This document shows, piece after piece, positions 37,681-48,018 of a DNA stretch of 64,000 nucleotides. Under the pieces are notes generated by a model. The model was not told the origin of the DNA, made no database searches, and saw only the letters and a list, made by a program, of their open reading frames with translations. Position 1 is the stretch's first letter; each line of letters begins with the position of its first letter. Both the position numbers and the translations under genes were made by a program. The stretch comes from Burkholderiales bacterium (GTDB lineage Bacteria; Pseudomonadota; Gammaproteobacteria; Burkholderiales; Ga0077523), in the NCBI GenBank assembly GCA_019745565.1, contig JAIESW010000015.1, positions 82,450 through 146,449 on the forward strand. Direction: 5' to 3'.

Positions 37681-37808
37681 CGCTCGCTCCCCCGTGCAGG
37701 GATGAGGAAGGGCGGGGGAGGTGCCACGACCTCCCGCCGCACTTCGCTTGAAATCATTCGCTCGTGATCGGTCCCGCGCGAACCGACGGCTCACGCGGGA
37801 TCGATGCC

Positions 37809-40262
37809 TCAGGCCTTCGCCTTCTTCATCGCCTCCAGCACCGCGTCGGGCGAGATCGGCATGTGCCGCACCCGCGCGCCGACGGCGTTGAAGATTGCGT
37901 TGGCCACCGCCGGTGCCACGATAGTCGACGCCGGTTCACCCACACCGCTCGGATGGTGATCCGAAGCGATGATCGTGACGTCGATCTCCGGCACCTGCGC
38001 GAGTCGGATCGGCTGGTACTGGTGGTAGTTGGATTGCTCGAACCCGCCGTTCTTCAGCGTGAGCCGCTCGGACATGATCTGACTCGCACCCCACAGCGCC
38101 GAGCCTCGGATCTGCGCATCGACGTTTTTCGGGTTGACCACGATGCCAGGATCCATGGCGATGGTCAGCTTGTTGATGGAATACGACCCCGTTGCCGGAT
38201 CCACCGTCACCTCCGCGATGCCCGCGACCCACGTGGGACTCTGGCGTTCCTCCGCCGCAGTCACCGCGATGCCGAGACCGGTGTTGGGCGGCAGACGCCG
38301 CGTGCCCCAGCCGGCCTTGCCGGCAGCGACGCGCAGGCAATTCGCCAGCCGCAGAGCACCGCCCACCGTCGCGGATTCGTAGTTGGGCCAGGAATTCTCG
38401 GAGGCCCACGGCAGCGAGATCCACAACCGGTCCATGTAGTAGTCGGACGGCGTGCCCGGTGCGTAGCCCGAGTTCGGGATGCCGCGGTTGCCGCCCTTGC
38501 CGTTCAGCATGGCGAGGCGGAACTCGAGCGGATCGCGGCCAGCGGCGTGCGCCACTTCGTCCATGAACGACTCGACCACGAAGATGTTGTACGAGTTGGA
38601 CACCGTCCGCAGCGCGCTGGCCTGCACGGCCCAGGTGGTGGTTTCGTGGTTCCAGGCGCGGACGCGGTGGTTCTTGACCTCGTACCAGTGGTCGCTGCCG
38701 CCGATGGACCACTGGTCGATGTCCTGATTGCGGCCATCCACCGAGTCGAGCTGCAGCCAGTCGGAACCGTACTTCTTGCCCACGCCGAAGCGCGCCCCCA
38801 TCCAGCCGCAGACGATGTCCTGGTTCATGGCGACCAGCTTGCCGTCGCGGATGCCGGCCTTCAGCTTGTGATAAGTGGGCGTGCGCGCGAAACTGGTGGC
38901 GAAGTTCGACTCGCGCGTGTGGATGAGTTTCACCGGCCGGCCCACTTCCTTCACGCACCAGGCTGCGGCGAGGATGTCGTCGTAGTCCTGCTTGCCGCCG
39001 AAGCCGCCGCCCACCAGGTACTGGTGCACGAAGACCTTCAGGTCCTCGGGCTTCTTCTTGAGCACCGTCGCGAGATAGCCGGTCAGCGTCATCCGGGCGA
39101 AGGAAGTGCTCTGCGTTCCGATGTGCACGTGCCATTCGCCGTTCGTCATCTGCACCGTGCAGTTGAGCGGCTCCATGGTCGCGTGGCAGATCATGTCGGT
39201 CGTGTACTCCATCTCGAGCGTCTTCTCGGCTTCGGACAAGCCCTTGTCGACATCGCCCTCGAGCACCCACGCGGCGCTTTCCTTCTCGTTCTTCGCGAGA
39301 TCCTTGTACTGCGCCAGCAGGGTGGGTGTGTCCAGCGCGGCGTAGGGGCCGGCGTCGTACTTCACCTTGAGCGCCTTGGCCGCTTTCATGGCGGTCGGGT
39401 ACTTGTCGGCCACGGCCACCACCCAGCCCGTGCACTTGCCCAGGGCCTCCTCGATCTTCACCGCCTTGATGAAGCCGGGGATCTTCTTCGCTTCCGAGTC
39501 GTCGATGGACACCACCTTCGACGAGTAGCGCGTGCGCGGAATGACGAGCGCGCCGTAGGCCATGTTCGGCAGGAACACGTCGATGCCGTATTTGGCCTTG
39601 CCGTTGGTCTTGGCCGGGATGTCGAGCGAGGCGACCGACTTGCCGATCAGCGAGTACTGATCGCGCGACTTGAGCGCGATGCCCTTGAAGTCGTTCGGGT
39701 AGGCGAACTTGCGATCGATGGTGACCTTCTGGAGGATCTCGCCGTAGGTCACCGACTTGCCCGTGGACTTGACGATGACCCGGCTTTCCTTGGCGATGCA
39801 ATCGCCGGCGTCCGCGCCCAGTACCTTCGCCCCGGCTTCGATCAGCGCAATGCGTCCGGCGGCGCCGGCACGCGCGATCCGATCGAACTCCGTCGTGATG
39901 CTGCCGCTGTTCACAGTGTAGGCGAGGCCGTACACGGCGAAGTTCGCGACGCTCTCGAGCGGCGTGTCGAGACGTACGTCGGCCCACTTCACTTCCAGCT
40001 CATCGGCGATGACCTGGGCGAGACCGGTGCCGATGTGCTGGCCCATCTCCGCCTTCACGATGTGCATGGTGGTCTTGCCGTCCGGTGTCATGGTGAACCA
40101 GATGGAGGGCGTGAACGCGGGCGTGCCTGCGGCCTGGGCGTCCTTGGCCGCGATCAGACCCGGTAGCCCGATGCTCAGGAAGCCGCTGCCGGCGACCACG
40201 GTGGAGCGCACCAGGAAGTCACGGCGCGTCATGCCTTGTCGAGGTGTCTTCATGTCGCCCAT
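37809..40262 (-). CDS. Molybdenum hydroxylase large subunit, isoquinoline 1-oxidoreductase type
   Basis: 817 residues with a Tat signal (TRRDFLVRS, R13-R14). The xanthine-dehydrogenase-like molybdopterin domains include VGGGFGGKQDYDD and the C-terminal GVGEPAST with the catalytic Glu. The Tat signal and single-chain Mo subunit paired with a small 2Fe-2S protein match IorB-type enzymes, which hydroxylate N-heterocycles or oxidise aldehydes in the periplasm. It is 3 bp downstream of the small-subunit gene. Substrate unknown. Confidence 0.92.
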   Translation of the reverse strand: MGDMKTPRQGMTRRDFLVRSTVVAGSGFLSIGLPGLIAAKDAQAAGTPAFTPSIWFTMTPDGKTTMHIVKAEMGQHIGTGLAQVIADELEVKWADVRLDTPLESVANFAVYGLAYTVNSGSITTEFDRIARAGAAGRIALIEAGAKVLGADAGDCIAKESRVIVKSTGKSVTYGEILQKVTIDRKFAYPNDFKGIALKSRDQYSLIGKSVASLDIPAKTNGKAKYGIDVFLPNMAYGALVIPRTRYSSKVVSIDDSEAKKIPGFIKAVKIEEALGKCTGWVVAVADKYPTAMKAAKALKVKYDAGPYAALDTPTLLAQYKDLAKNEKESAAWVLEGDVDKGLSEAEKTLEMEYTTDMICHATMEPLNCTVQMTNGEWHVHIGTQSTSFARMTLTGYLATVLKKKPEDLKVFVHQYLVGGGFGGKQDYDDILAAAWCVKEVGRPVKLIHTRESNFATSFARTPTYHKLKAGIRDGKLVAMNQDIVCGWMGARFGVGKKYGSDWLQLDSVDGRNQDIDQWSIGGSDHWYEVKNHRVRAWNHETTTWAVQASALRTVSNSYNIFVVESFMDEVAHAAGRDPLEFRLAMLNGKGGNRGIPNSGYAPGTPSDYYMDRLWISLPWASENSWPNYESATVGGALRLANCLRVAAGKAGWGTRRLPPNTGLGIAVTAAEERQSPTWVAGIAEVTVDPATGSYSINKLTIAMDPGIVVNPKNVDAQIRGSALWGASQIMSERLTLKNGGFEQSNYHQYQPIRLAQVPEIDVTIIASDHHPSGVGEPASTIVAPAVANAIFNAVGARVRHMPISPDAVLEAMKKAKA

Positions 40263-40265
40263 GGT

Positions 40266-40730
40266 CTACGCCTCCCTCGCGAGTTGCGCGGCGCGGTGGA
40301 TGGCGGTCACCATGCGCGAATAGGTGGCACAGCGGCACAGGTTGCCGTTCATGTGCTGCACGATCTCAGCGGTGGTCGGATTGGGATTCGCGGCGAGCAG
40401 CGCGGCCGCCTGCATGATCTGGCCCGATTGGCAGTAGCCGCACTGGGGCACCTCGTGCTCGATCCACGCCCGCTGCACCGGATGGGCATCCGACGGGTCG
40501 AGACCTTCGATGGTGGTGATGACCGTGTTGCTGTCCACGTCGCCCAGCTTGACCTGGCACGAGCGTACCGGCTGGCCGTTGATGTGGACGGTACAGGAAC
40601 CGCAGTACCCGCCGCCGCAGCCGAACTTGGTGCCGGTGAGTCGCAGATCCTCGCGGATCACCCAAAGCAGCGGCGAATCCGGTGGTGAATCGGTGAAATA
40701 GCTCTGACCGTTGATGCTCAGTTGCGGCAT
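40266..40730 (-). CDS. Molybdenum hydroxylase [2Fe-2S] subunit, IorA type
   Basis: 154 residues. Plant-type cluster ligands C38, C43, C46 and C58 ([14 protein letters not shown]) and the second cluster (QCGYCQSGQ and [11 protein letters not shown]) are complete. It passes electrons from the Mo subunit to an external acceptor. It precedes the large-subunit gene by 3 bp. It has no signal peptide of its own and is expected to be exported with the Tat-tagged partner. Confidence 0.93.
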   Translation of the reverse strand: MPQLSINGQSYFTDSPPDSPLLWVIREDLRLTGTKFGCGGGYCGSCTVHINGQPVRSCQVKLGDVDSNTVITTIEGLDPSDAHPVQRAWIEHEVPQCGYCQSGQIMQAAALLAANPNPTTAEIVQHMNGNLCRCATYSRMVTAIHRAAQLAREA

Positions 40731-40823
40731 GGCTGCAATCCCTCCTTGGCGTTGACGAAACGAACCCGGTCCGGCGGCTGCTTACCGGACCAATCCCTAG
40801 CTGAACGTGCGGCCGTGACGGAA

Positions 40824-40844
40824 GGAAGGCGTTGGGAGCCTTCC
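40824..40844 (-). terminator. Possible terminator after the TRAP unit
   Basis: GGAAGGC/GCCTTCC form a 7-bp stem with a 7-nt loop 40 bp after the dctP stop, followed on the minus strand by TTCC. The T-run is poor, so confidence is low. Confidence 0.4.
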
Positions 40845-40884
40845 GCACCGGGCGCGCATTCACCCATTCCTGCTGACGGCGTCG

Positions 40885-41972
40885 TCATTTCGGCGACAGG
40901 TGCTGGCCTGCCATGAAATTGCTGAAGGAAGCCTCGGCCACGCGGTACCACTGGTACTGCGCGTAGCGGAACGACTTCCACGACTGGTAGAAGCGGCGGA
41001 ACACCGGGTTGGTGGCGGCCTCTTCCTCGTACAGTTCGTTGGCGGCCTTGAACGCGGCGGCCATCACGTCCTTCGGGTACGGGTGCAGCTTCACGCCTTC
41101 CTGCACCAATCGGGCGAGCGCCGGCGGATTCTTGGCGTCGTAGGCGGCGACCATGCGGACGTTCGCTTCGGCCGCGGCGCTTTCGAACGCTTCCCGGTAG
41201 GCCGGGGGCAGCCGGTTCCACTCCGTCAGGTTCACGATGAACGAGAGGCAGGACGATCCCTCCCACCAGCCGGGAAAGTAGTAGTGCGGCGCCACGCGAT
41301 AGAAGCCCAGCTTCTCGTCGTCGTAGGGGCCGACCCATTCGGCCGCGTCGATGGTGCCGCGCTCCAGTGCCGGGTAGATGTCGCTGCCCGGAATGCTCTG
41401 CGGCACGGCGCCGAGGCGCGCCATGATCTCGCCGGCGATGCCGGGGATGCGCACCTTGCGGCCGCGCAGGTCCGCGACGCTGCCCACTTCCTGCCGCCAC
41501 CAGCCGCCCATCTGCGAACCGGAGTTGCCGGCGGGGAAGTTGATGGCGTTGTGTTCCTTGTACAGCTCGCGCGTCAGTTCGAGGCCGCCGCCGTAGTACA
41601 GCCACGCGTTCTGCATGCGCGAATTGAGGCCGAAGGGCAGCGCGCTGTCGAACGCGAACGCCTTGTTCTTGCCGATGAGTAGAAGCCCTGGGTCTGGCCG
41701 CACTGCACGGTGCCCTGCCCGCAAGCAGGCAGCACCTCGAAGCCCGGGACGATCTCGCCGGCGGCGAACACGCGGATCTCGAACTGGCCGTTGGTGATGG
41801 CCTTCACCCGGGCGGCGAGGTGTTCGGCTGCGCCGAAGATGTTGTCCAGGCTCTTCGGAAAGCTGGAGGCCATGCGCCAGCGGATCGCCGGTTCGCTCTG
41901 CGCCCTGGCGTTCGTCGCGAGGGCCGCACCTGCCGCAGCCGCACCGCCCGTGAGAAACGATCGTCGTCTCAT
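40885..41972 (-). pseudogene. TRAP transporter substrate-binding protein DctP, frameshifted
   Basis: The N-terminal part (41972 to about 41680) reads MRRRSFLTGG (Tat-like signal), KSLDNIFGAAEHLA and VQCGQTQGFY. The rest continues in another frame as IGKNKAFAFDSALPFGLNSR to the stop at 40885 (AGQHLSPK). Relatives read GxYYIGKN at the junction, so one base appears to be missing near 41676-41680. If joined it would be a normal periplasmic binding protein of about 360 residues for organic acids. The permease genes are intact. It may be a real mutation or a sequencing error. Confidence 0.85.
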
Positions 41973-43456
41973 TGCTTGTCTTCCGCTCCGTGGTCGTCCT
42001 TGCGGTCGGTCTTGCCCGGACCGTAGTGGGTGAGGTCCTCGGGCCGCAGCTCGAAGGTGTCGGGCGCCGATTCGAAGTCGTCACTCACCGGAACCTCGAT
42101 GCGCAGGGTCCCCGCGGCGCCCTGGCTGTGATGCGCCACGCTGCCGATCTGCGGGACGGCGATCATCAGTGCGACCATCAGGAGCTGGATGCACACGAAG
42201 GGTACGGCACCCCGATAGATGTCGCCGGTGCGTATTTCCTTCGGCGCGACGCTCTTCAGGTAGAAGAGCGCAAATCCGAAGGGCGGGTGCAGGAAGGACG
42301 TCTGCATGTTGACGCTGAGCAGCACGCCGAACCACACCAGATCGATGCCCAGCTTCTCCGCCACCGGCGCCAGCAGCGGCACGATGATGAACGCCAGCTC
42401 GAAGTAGTCGAGGAAGAACGCGAGCACGAACACCATCACGTTCACCACGATCAGGAAGCCGAGCACGCCCCCGGGCATGGAGGTGAGCAGATGTTCCACC
42501 CAGAGGTCGCCGTTGACGCCGCGGAACACCAGACCGAACAGCGTCGAGCCGATCAGGATGAACATCACGAAGCACGCGAGCTTCGCCGTCGTGCGCATGG
42601 ATTGGCGCAGCACCGTGAGCGTGAGGCGCTTCCGCAGCGCGGCCAGCACCAGCGCGCCGCACGCGCCCATCGCCCCACCCTCCGTGGGTGTCGCGATGCC
42701 GAGGAAGATCGTGCCGAGCACCAGGAAGATCAGGACAACCGGCGGCACCAGCGACGACAGCACCCGTCGGCCGAGATCCCAGCCGCGCAGCGTCCGCGCC
42801 GAGGCGGCCAGAGCCGGCGCGGCGGCAGGCTTCACCAGACTGACGATCAACACGTACAACGCATAGAAGGCCATCAGCATCAGGCCCGGCACCAGTGCGC
42901 CGCGGTACAGATCCCCCACCGAGCGACCGAGCTGATCGGCCATCACGATCAGCACCAGCGATGGCGGGATGATCTGTGCCAGCGTGCCGGACGCGGCGAT
43001 CACGCCGCTCGACAGGCGCTTGTCGTAGCCGTGGCGCAGCATGATGGGCAGCGAAATGAGTCCCATCGCGATGACCGAAGCGGCCACCACGCCGGTGGTC
43101 GCGGCCAGCAACCCGCCGACGAAGATCACGGAATAGGCGAGACCGCCGCGCACCGTGCCGAAGAGCTGCCCCAGGGTGTCGAGCAGTTCCTCCGCCATGC
43201 CGCTGCGTTCCAGCACGAGGCCCATGAAGGTGAAGAACGGGATGGCGAGCAGCGTGTCGTTCTGCATGATTCCGTACACGCGTTGCGGCAGCGCCTGCAG
43301 CAGCTGCGGTTGCAGCAGGCCCACTTCCACACCCACGAAGCCGAACAGCAGTCCCACGGCCGCCAGCGCGAACGCCACCGGATAGCCGAGCAGCAGGATC
43401 ACCACCAGGCCGGCGAACATCAGCGGCCCGATGTTGGCGACGAGCCACGCCGTCAA
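41969..43456 (-). CDS. TRAP transporter large permease DctM
   Basis: 495 residues, about 12-13 membrane helices, with DctM motifs PFFTFMGLVLERSG, TLAQIIPPSLVLIVM and ATPTEGGAMGA. A hydrophilic C-terminal tail of about 50 residues (DDFESAPDTFELRPEDLTHY) is longer than usual. It overlaps dctP and dctQ by 4 bp each. With DctQ and DctP it would import a carboxylate driven by an ion gradient. Confidence 0.93.
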   Translation of the reverse strand: MTAWLVANIGPLMFAGLVVILLLGYPVAFALAAVGLLFGFVGVEVGLLQPQLLQALPQRVYGIMQNDTLLAIPFFTFMGLVLERSGMAEELLDTLGQLFGTVRGGLAYSVIFVGGLLAATTGVVAASVIAMGLISLPIMLRHGYDKRLSSGVIAASGTLAQIIPPSLVLIVMADQLGRSVGDLYRGALVPGLMLMAFYALYVLIVSLVKPAAAPALAASARTLRGWDLGRRVLSSLVPPVVLIFLVLGTIFLGIATPTEGGAMGACGALVLAALRKRLTLTVLRQSMRTTAKLACFVMFILIGSTLFGLVFRGVNGDLWVEHLLTSMPGGVLGFLIVVNVMVFVLAFFLDYFELAFIIVPLLAPVAEKLGIDLVWFGVLLSVNMQTSFLHPPFGFALFYLKSVAPKEIRTGDIYRGAVPFVCIQLLMVALMIAVPQIGSVAHHSQGAAGTLRIEVPVSDDFESAPDTFELRPEDLTHYGPGKTDRKDDHGAEDKQ

Positions 43457-44031
43457 GCGATGCTCCCGTCACCGGATGGGCGTCCTGGAGGTTGTGCGGC
43501 ATGACGGTCAAGGAGCGGTGCCGCCGGATGCAGACCCACCAGTGCCCCGATCAGCTTGATGGCCTGGGACACACCTTGCAGGAACAGCAGCAGGAAGCCG
43601 ACCGGGATCAGCAGCTTCGCCGGCCACAGGATGAGACCGCCGGCTTGCAACGACACTTCGCGGCTCGCGAACGAGGTCGCGAAATAGGGCCAGCCGTACC
43701 ACAGCATAAGCACCGTGAGCGGGCCGAGAAAGAACAACGTGCCGATCAGTTCCACTTTGAGCCGGGTGCGTTCCGACCAGCGTGCGTTCAGGATGTCGAC
43801 GCGCACGTGTTCGTTGTCGAGCAGCGTGTAGCCGGCCCCGAGCAGGAACACCGCGGCGAACAGATACCACTGGATCTCGAGGAACGCGTTGGAACTGACG
43901 CTGAAGGCCTTGCGTGAGATCGCATTGGCCGCGCTCACCAGGGTCATCAGCAGTACCAGCCAAGCCACGGCCATGCCCACGCGCCGGTTGGTCGCGTCGA
44001 TCGCGCGGGCGAAACCGAGCCAGAAGTTCAT
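43453..44031 (-). CDS. TRAP transporter small permease DctQ
   Basis: 192 residues with four predicted helices. The first pair is followed by FLEIQWYLFAAVFLLGAGY and a conserved EHVRVDI, typical of DctQ. It is the first gene of the TRAP unit. ATG 44031 is chosen because it begins just before the first helix; a further upstream start would add a basic stretch. Confidence 0.88.
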   Translation of the reverse strand: MNFWLGFARAIDATNRRVGMAVAWLVLLMTLVSAANAISRKAFSVSSNAFLEIQWYLFAAVFLLGAGYTLLDNEHVRVDILNARWSERTRLKVELIGTLFFLGPLTVLMLWYGWPYFATSFASREVSLQAGGLILWPAKLLIPVGFLLLFLQGVSQAIKLIGALVGLHPAAPLLDRHAAQPPGRPSGDGSIA

Positions 44032-44453
44032 GCGCAGGCTGGACGGAGGGTGGAACGTTGCATGGGAGACCCGGGGCACAGAAGGCTGCGAGCAGTGCAG
44101 TCGCGGTCTCCAAGACTACGCCGATCGACGCCGAGGAGGACCCATGCGTCGAGTTGGTGCCGAGCGTCCCTTCACCGCACCGTAGGCGTGCGTCACTCGA
44201 ACGTCGACTCTGCGCTGCTCGCGCCGTCGATTGTGTGGGGCTGCGTCAGCCCCTGCATCCGGCGAAGGACTGAATCCACCGGCTCCGTTGGCGGGAGCGG
44301 TGACTCCCTCGAAAGAGGGAGAGGGGCGGTGTGCGTGATGGGGTGCGTTGTTGCCCCCACCCTAACCCTCCCCCGGCAAAGCCGGGGGAGGGGATGTACG
44401 CCCCTTCCCCCAGCTGCGCTGGGGGAAGGTTGGGATGGGGGCTTGCAGCTTTC
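44032..44453. other. Intergenic region with a hairpin and repeat
   Basis: 422 bp between dctQ and the response-regulator gene, both on the minus strand. CTCCCTC-GAAA-GAGGGAG at 44304-44321 is a 7-bp hairpin with a GNRA-type loop. A family A repeat fills 44353-44442. No gene is visible; 44032-44300 should hold the TRAP promoter, but no clear elements were found. Confidence 0.6.
44353..44442. repeat. Palindromic intergenic repeat, family A copy 2
   Basis: 90 bp. Outer ends GCCCCCACCCTAACC and GGTTGGGATGGGGGC are inverted copies. Inside are two hairpins, CTCCCCCGGC-AAA-GCCGGGGGAG and CTTCCCCCAGC-TGC-GCTGGGGGAAG, around a short centre GATGTACGCC. It is the 3' neighbour of the response-regulator gene. 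Confidence 0.85.
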
Positions 44454-45117
<664 letters not shown>

Positions 45118-45125
<8 letters not shown>

Positions 45126-46419
45126 GATCGAGAGCGCTCCGCGGGACTACGGTTTCCACCTGGGTGCCGCGCGGTGGATGACTGGTGACGTGCAGCTTCG
45201 CGCCGATGCGTTCCGCGCGTTCACGCATCCCGAGCAGGCCGAAGCCGTCGTGGTGCGCGGTGGGATCGAAGCCGATACCGTCGTCGATGATCGACAGTCG
45301 CACGGCATCCGCGTCGAACGCGAGGCGCAGTTCCACGCGCTGTGCTTCGGCGTGCTTGAGAACGTTGGTCATGCTCTCCTGCGCGATGCGCAGCAGTTCG
45401 TTCTCCACATCTGCTGGCAGCGGCACGCGATCACCCGCCAGCCGCACCTCGCCGTGCAGCGTTTCGCTCGCTTCGAAGCGCCGCAGCAGCGCCTGCAGCG
45501 CCTCGGCCAGTTCGACGCGCTGGGACACGTCGGGTCGCAGGGCACCTACCGATACGCGCGCCTCGGCCAGGCCGCTTTGCGCGAGGCTGCGGGCGTGCTC
45601 GATGTGCTGGGCGGCGAGCTCCATGTTGTTCTTCCTGAGCGTGCGGTTGGCCGCCTCCAGGTTCACGATGACCCCGGTGAAACCCTGTGCCAGCGTGTCG
45701 TGGATGTCGCGCGCGATGCGGTTGCGTTCGGCCAGCACGGCCGCCTGCCGCGCCTGCTCCGAGAGCCGGGCCATCTGCACCGCGAGCGTGGCCTGGCCCG
45801 CCAGCGCCTCGGCGAGGTAGATCTTGCTCTCGAGCTCCACCGGATCGGCCTTGCTGCTGCGCACGCAGATCCAGCCCACCGTCTCCTTCCCGAGCAGCAT
45901 CGGCACCGTGAGCAGCGTGCGCACGCCGAGGGAGTTGATGTAGGCGCGGTTCTCCTCCGGCATGCCGGAGACCTCGTCGGACAGCACGTAGGTCTCGGCG
46001 CGATCCATCGGGAACGTCGACACGGGGCGCCCGCCGACCGGCAGCGGATGCAGCACCGCCGGATGATGGGAGTCCACCGCAGGAATGATGCGCGAGTCGA
46101 GGTACTCGAGATGCAGGCGGATCGACTTGGTGGCGGGGTCGGGGAACCAGAGCGTGCCGCCGACACCCTGCATCTGCTGCACGGTCACCTTGAGCACGTG
46201 GCCCAGGAACTTGTCGAGGTTGGATTCCGCGGTCAGGAAGCCGAGGGACTCGATCAGCATTTCCGACTGGCCGCGGGCGAGTTCGGCGGCGACGCGGTAC
46301 TGGACCACTTCGCGCTGGAGCGCGCGGTTCTGGCGCAGGAGTTCCGCGAGATTGGTATCGGCGACGGCGGAGGAAGGGTCGACGGGCACGGTTTGGGGCG
46401 ATGCGAGGCGAGGGGGCAT
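45118..46419 (-). CDS. Cytosolic GAF-domain histidine kinase (HisKA_3 type)
   Basis: 433 residues, no membrane helices. A coiled N-terminus (20-55) is followed by a GAF domain (about 58-215), a HisKA_3 dimerisation region with H240 in RIARDIHDTLAQG, and an HATPase with DDGIGFDP and GFGLLGMRERA. It phosphorylates the adjacent response regulator. The GAF domain lacks the Cys cluster of NreB, so the signal is probably a small ligand, unknown. TRAP genes lie downstream and may be targets. Confidence 0.93.
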
Positions 46420-46491
46420 TATGGAAGGAACGAGGGTGGCTGTGGGTGTTGGGGGAGCGTTGGGGTGGGGGGCGCGACGTCACAACCAACG

Positions 46492-46520
46492 TTGACGCTG
46501 TACAGCCACCGGGCTAAGTT
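46492..46520 (+). promoter_or_regulatory. Possible sigma70 promoter of the AraC gene
   Basis: TTGACG (46492-46497) and TAAGTT (46515-46520) are separated by exactly 17 bp, 70 bp before the ATG of the AraC-type regulator. The -35 matches five of six bases; the -10 is weak. Confidence 0.35.
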
Positions 46521-46589
46521 GCCTTTCTTTCCTATCATGGTGGATGGCGCCAGTGGCACGGGGGGGCGCTGTCTCCCACCCATCACCTC

Positions 46590-47597
46590 ATGAGCCGAGA
46601 CACCCTATCCGACCTGCTGCGCAGCGTGCGCTTGCGCGGTGCCGTCTTCTACTACGTGAGCTTCTGCGACACGTGGGCCGCCGAGGGGCTGCCCGCCAAG
46701 CAGATCGCCGATGCCGTGATGCCCGGCTGCGAACATGTGATGGAATACCACATGGTCGCCAAGGGCAATGCATGGGCGGCGGTGTCCGGGATGCAACCGG
46801 TCCGACTCGGCACCGGGGACATCGTGATGTTCCCCCAGGGTGACCGGCACGTGATCTCGAGTGCGCCGGGACTGGAGCCGCACCCCGTCAATCCCGAGTG
46901 GGTGTTCGCGAAGCGCAACGATCCGAAGCCGGTGCCGATCTCGTTCCACGACGGCGTCCGGGAGCCCGGCACGCTGATGCCGGTCGACGATGCCGAGGCC
47001 GTCATGGTCTGCGGTTTTCTCGGTTGCGATCTCAGGCCGTTCAATCCGCTCGTCACCGCGTTGCCGCGCATCCTGCATCTGCCGGCGGAGCGCGCCGGCA
47101 GATGGGTGGCCAACGTGATCGATCAGGCCGTGACGGAGTCGAACGCACGACGTCCCGGCGGCGACGCCGTGCTGGAGCGTCTGTCCGAGATGATGTTCGT
47201 GGATGCTGCCCGCCGCTATCTCGATCATCTCCCCGAGGACGCGACGGGCTGGCTCGCCGGCCTGCGCGACCGCTTCGTCGGTCGCGCGCTCGCCCTCATG
47301 CACGAGAAGCCGGATTACGCGTGGACCGTGGACGAACTGGCGCACGAGACGGGCTTGTCGCGCTCCGCGCTGCACGAGCGGTTCTCGCAATTCCTGGGGC
47401 AGCCACCCATGCAGTACCTCGCCAACTGGCGCGTGCAGCTCGGCGCCCGGATGCTGCGCGAGACCAATCGCAACGTGGCTTCGGTGGCGCTGGACGTGGG
47501 TTACGAATCCGAGGCCGCGTTTTCGCGAGCGTTCAAGCGGCTGGTGGGGGCGCCGCCCGCCGCATGGCGGCGGGCGCAGGCGAACGCGAACGCGTAG
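46590..47597 (+). CDS. AraC-family regulator with cupin N-terminus (paralogue 1)
   Basis: 335 residues. The N-terminal cupin-like domain (about 15-180) has GTGDIVMFPQGDRHVIS. The C-terminal AraC DNA-binding domain has two helix-turn-helix units (WTVDELAHETGLSRSALHERF, VASVALDVGYESEAAFSRAF). It resembles the regulator at 49580 along its whole length. It is divergent from the histidine kinase gene. Target genes are probably local, such as the convergent monooxygenase-like gene. Confidence 0.92.
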   Translation: MSRDTLSDLLRSVRLRGAVFYYVSFCDTWAAEGLPAKQIADAVMPGCEHVMEYHMVAKGNAWAAVSGMQPVRLGTGDIVMFPQGDRHVISSAPGLEPHPVNPEWVFAKRNDPKPVPISFHDGVREPGTLMPVDDAEAVMVCGFLGCDLRPFNPLVTALPRILHLPAERAGRWVANVIDQAVTESNARRPGGDAVLERLSEMMFVDAARRYLDHLPEDATGWLAGLRDRFVGRALALMHEKPDYAWTVDELAHETGLSRSALHERFSQFLGQPPMQYLANWRVQLGARMLRETNRNVASVALDVGYESEAAFSRAFKRLVGAPPAAWRRAQANANA

Positions 47598-47616
47598 TCC
47601 GCCTAGGCGCGGATCG

Positions 47617-47928
47617 CTACTCCGCCGACGACAGCACGTGGATCGCGCGGCTCGCGATCAGGTCCTTCACCTTGGCGGCGTAGGCGGCCATGTGCGGTGC
47701 GGCGGCGTGGGCGCGCAGCGCTGCCACGTCCTGCCACTTCTCGATCACCATCAGCGTGTCGGGCCCGAGCTTGGTCTGGAACGGGCCGACGTCCTCGGTG
47801 TCGATGGCGGGGCCGTATTCGATGCAACCGATCTCGGCGCGCACGGCGGGCAGATTGGCGCGGATCGCTTCGAGGATCTTCGCGCGTTGGCCGGGTTTGG
47901 CAGTGACGAGGGCGATGACGTGGACCAT
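47617..47928 (-). CDS. ABM-domain protein (quinol monooxygenase-like)
   Basis: 103 residues, single antibiotic-biosynthesis-monooxygenase fold: MVHVIALVTAKPGQ, CIEYGPAID, MVIEKWQDVAALRAH and HMAAYAAKVKD. Such proteins are YgiN-like quinol monooxygenases or related heme- or ligand-binding dimers. GGAGAAG precedes the ATG. It converges on the AraC gene with 19 bp between stops. Confidence 0.85.
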   Translation of the reverse strand: MVHVIALVTAKPGQRAKILEAIRANLPAVRAEIGCIEYGPAIDTEDVGPFQTKLGPDTLMVIEKWQDVAALRAHAAAPHMAAYAAKVKDLIASRAIHVLSSAE

Positions 47929-48018
47929 GTTCTTCTCCGTGGGTCGTGTTGGGCCTGATGGCCCGCCCATTGTTGCAGATCGAAGGTGGTCGGCCCGCCG
48001 GTCGATGACCGGCGCGTG

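Noticed and set aside
44353..44442. Family A repeats as intrinsic terminators
   Set aside because: The hairpins are strong, but no T-run follows, and the whole 90-bp symmetrical unit is repeated at four loci. They might still terminate transcription incidentally.
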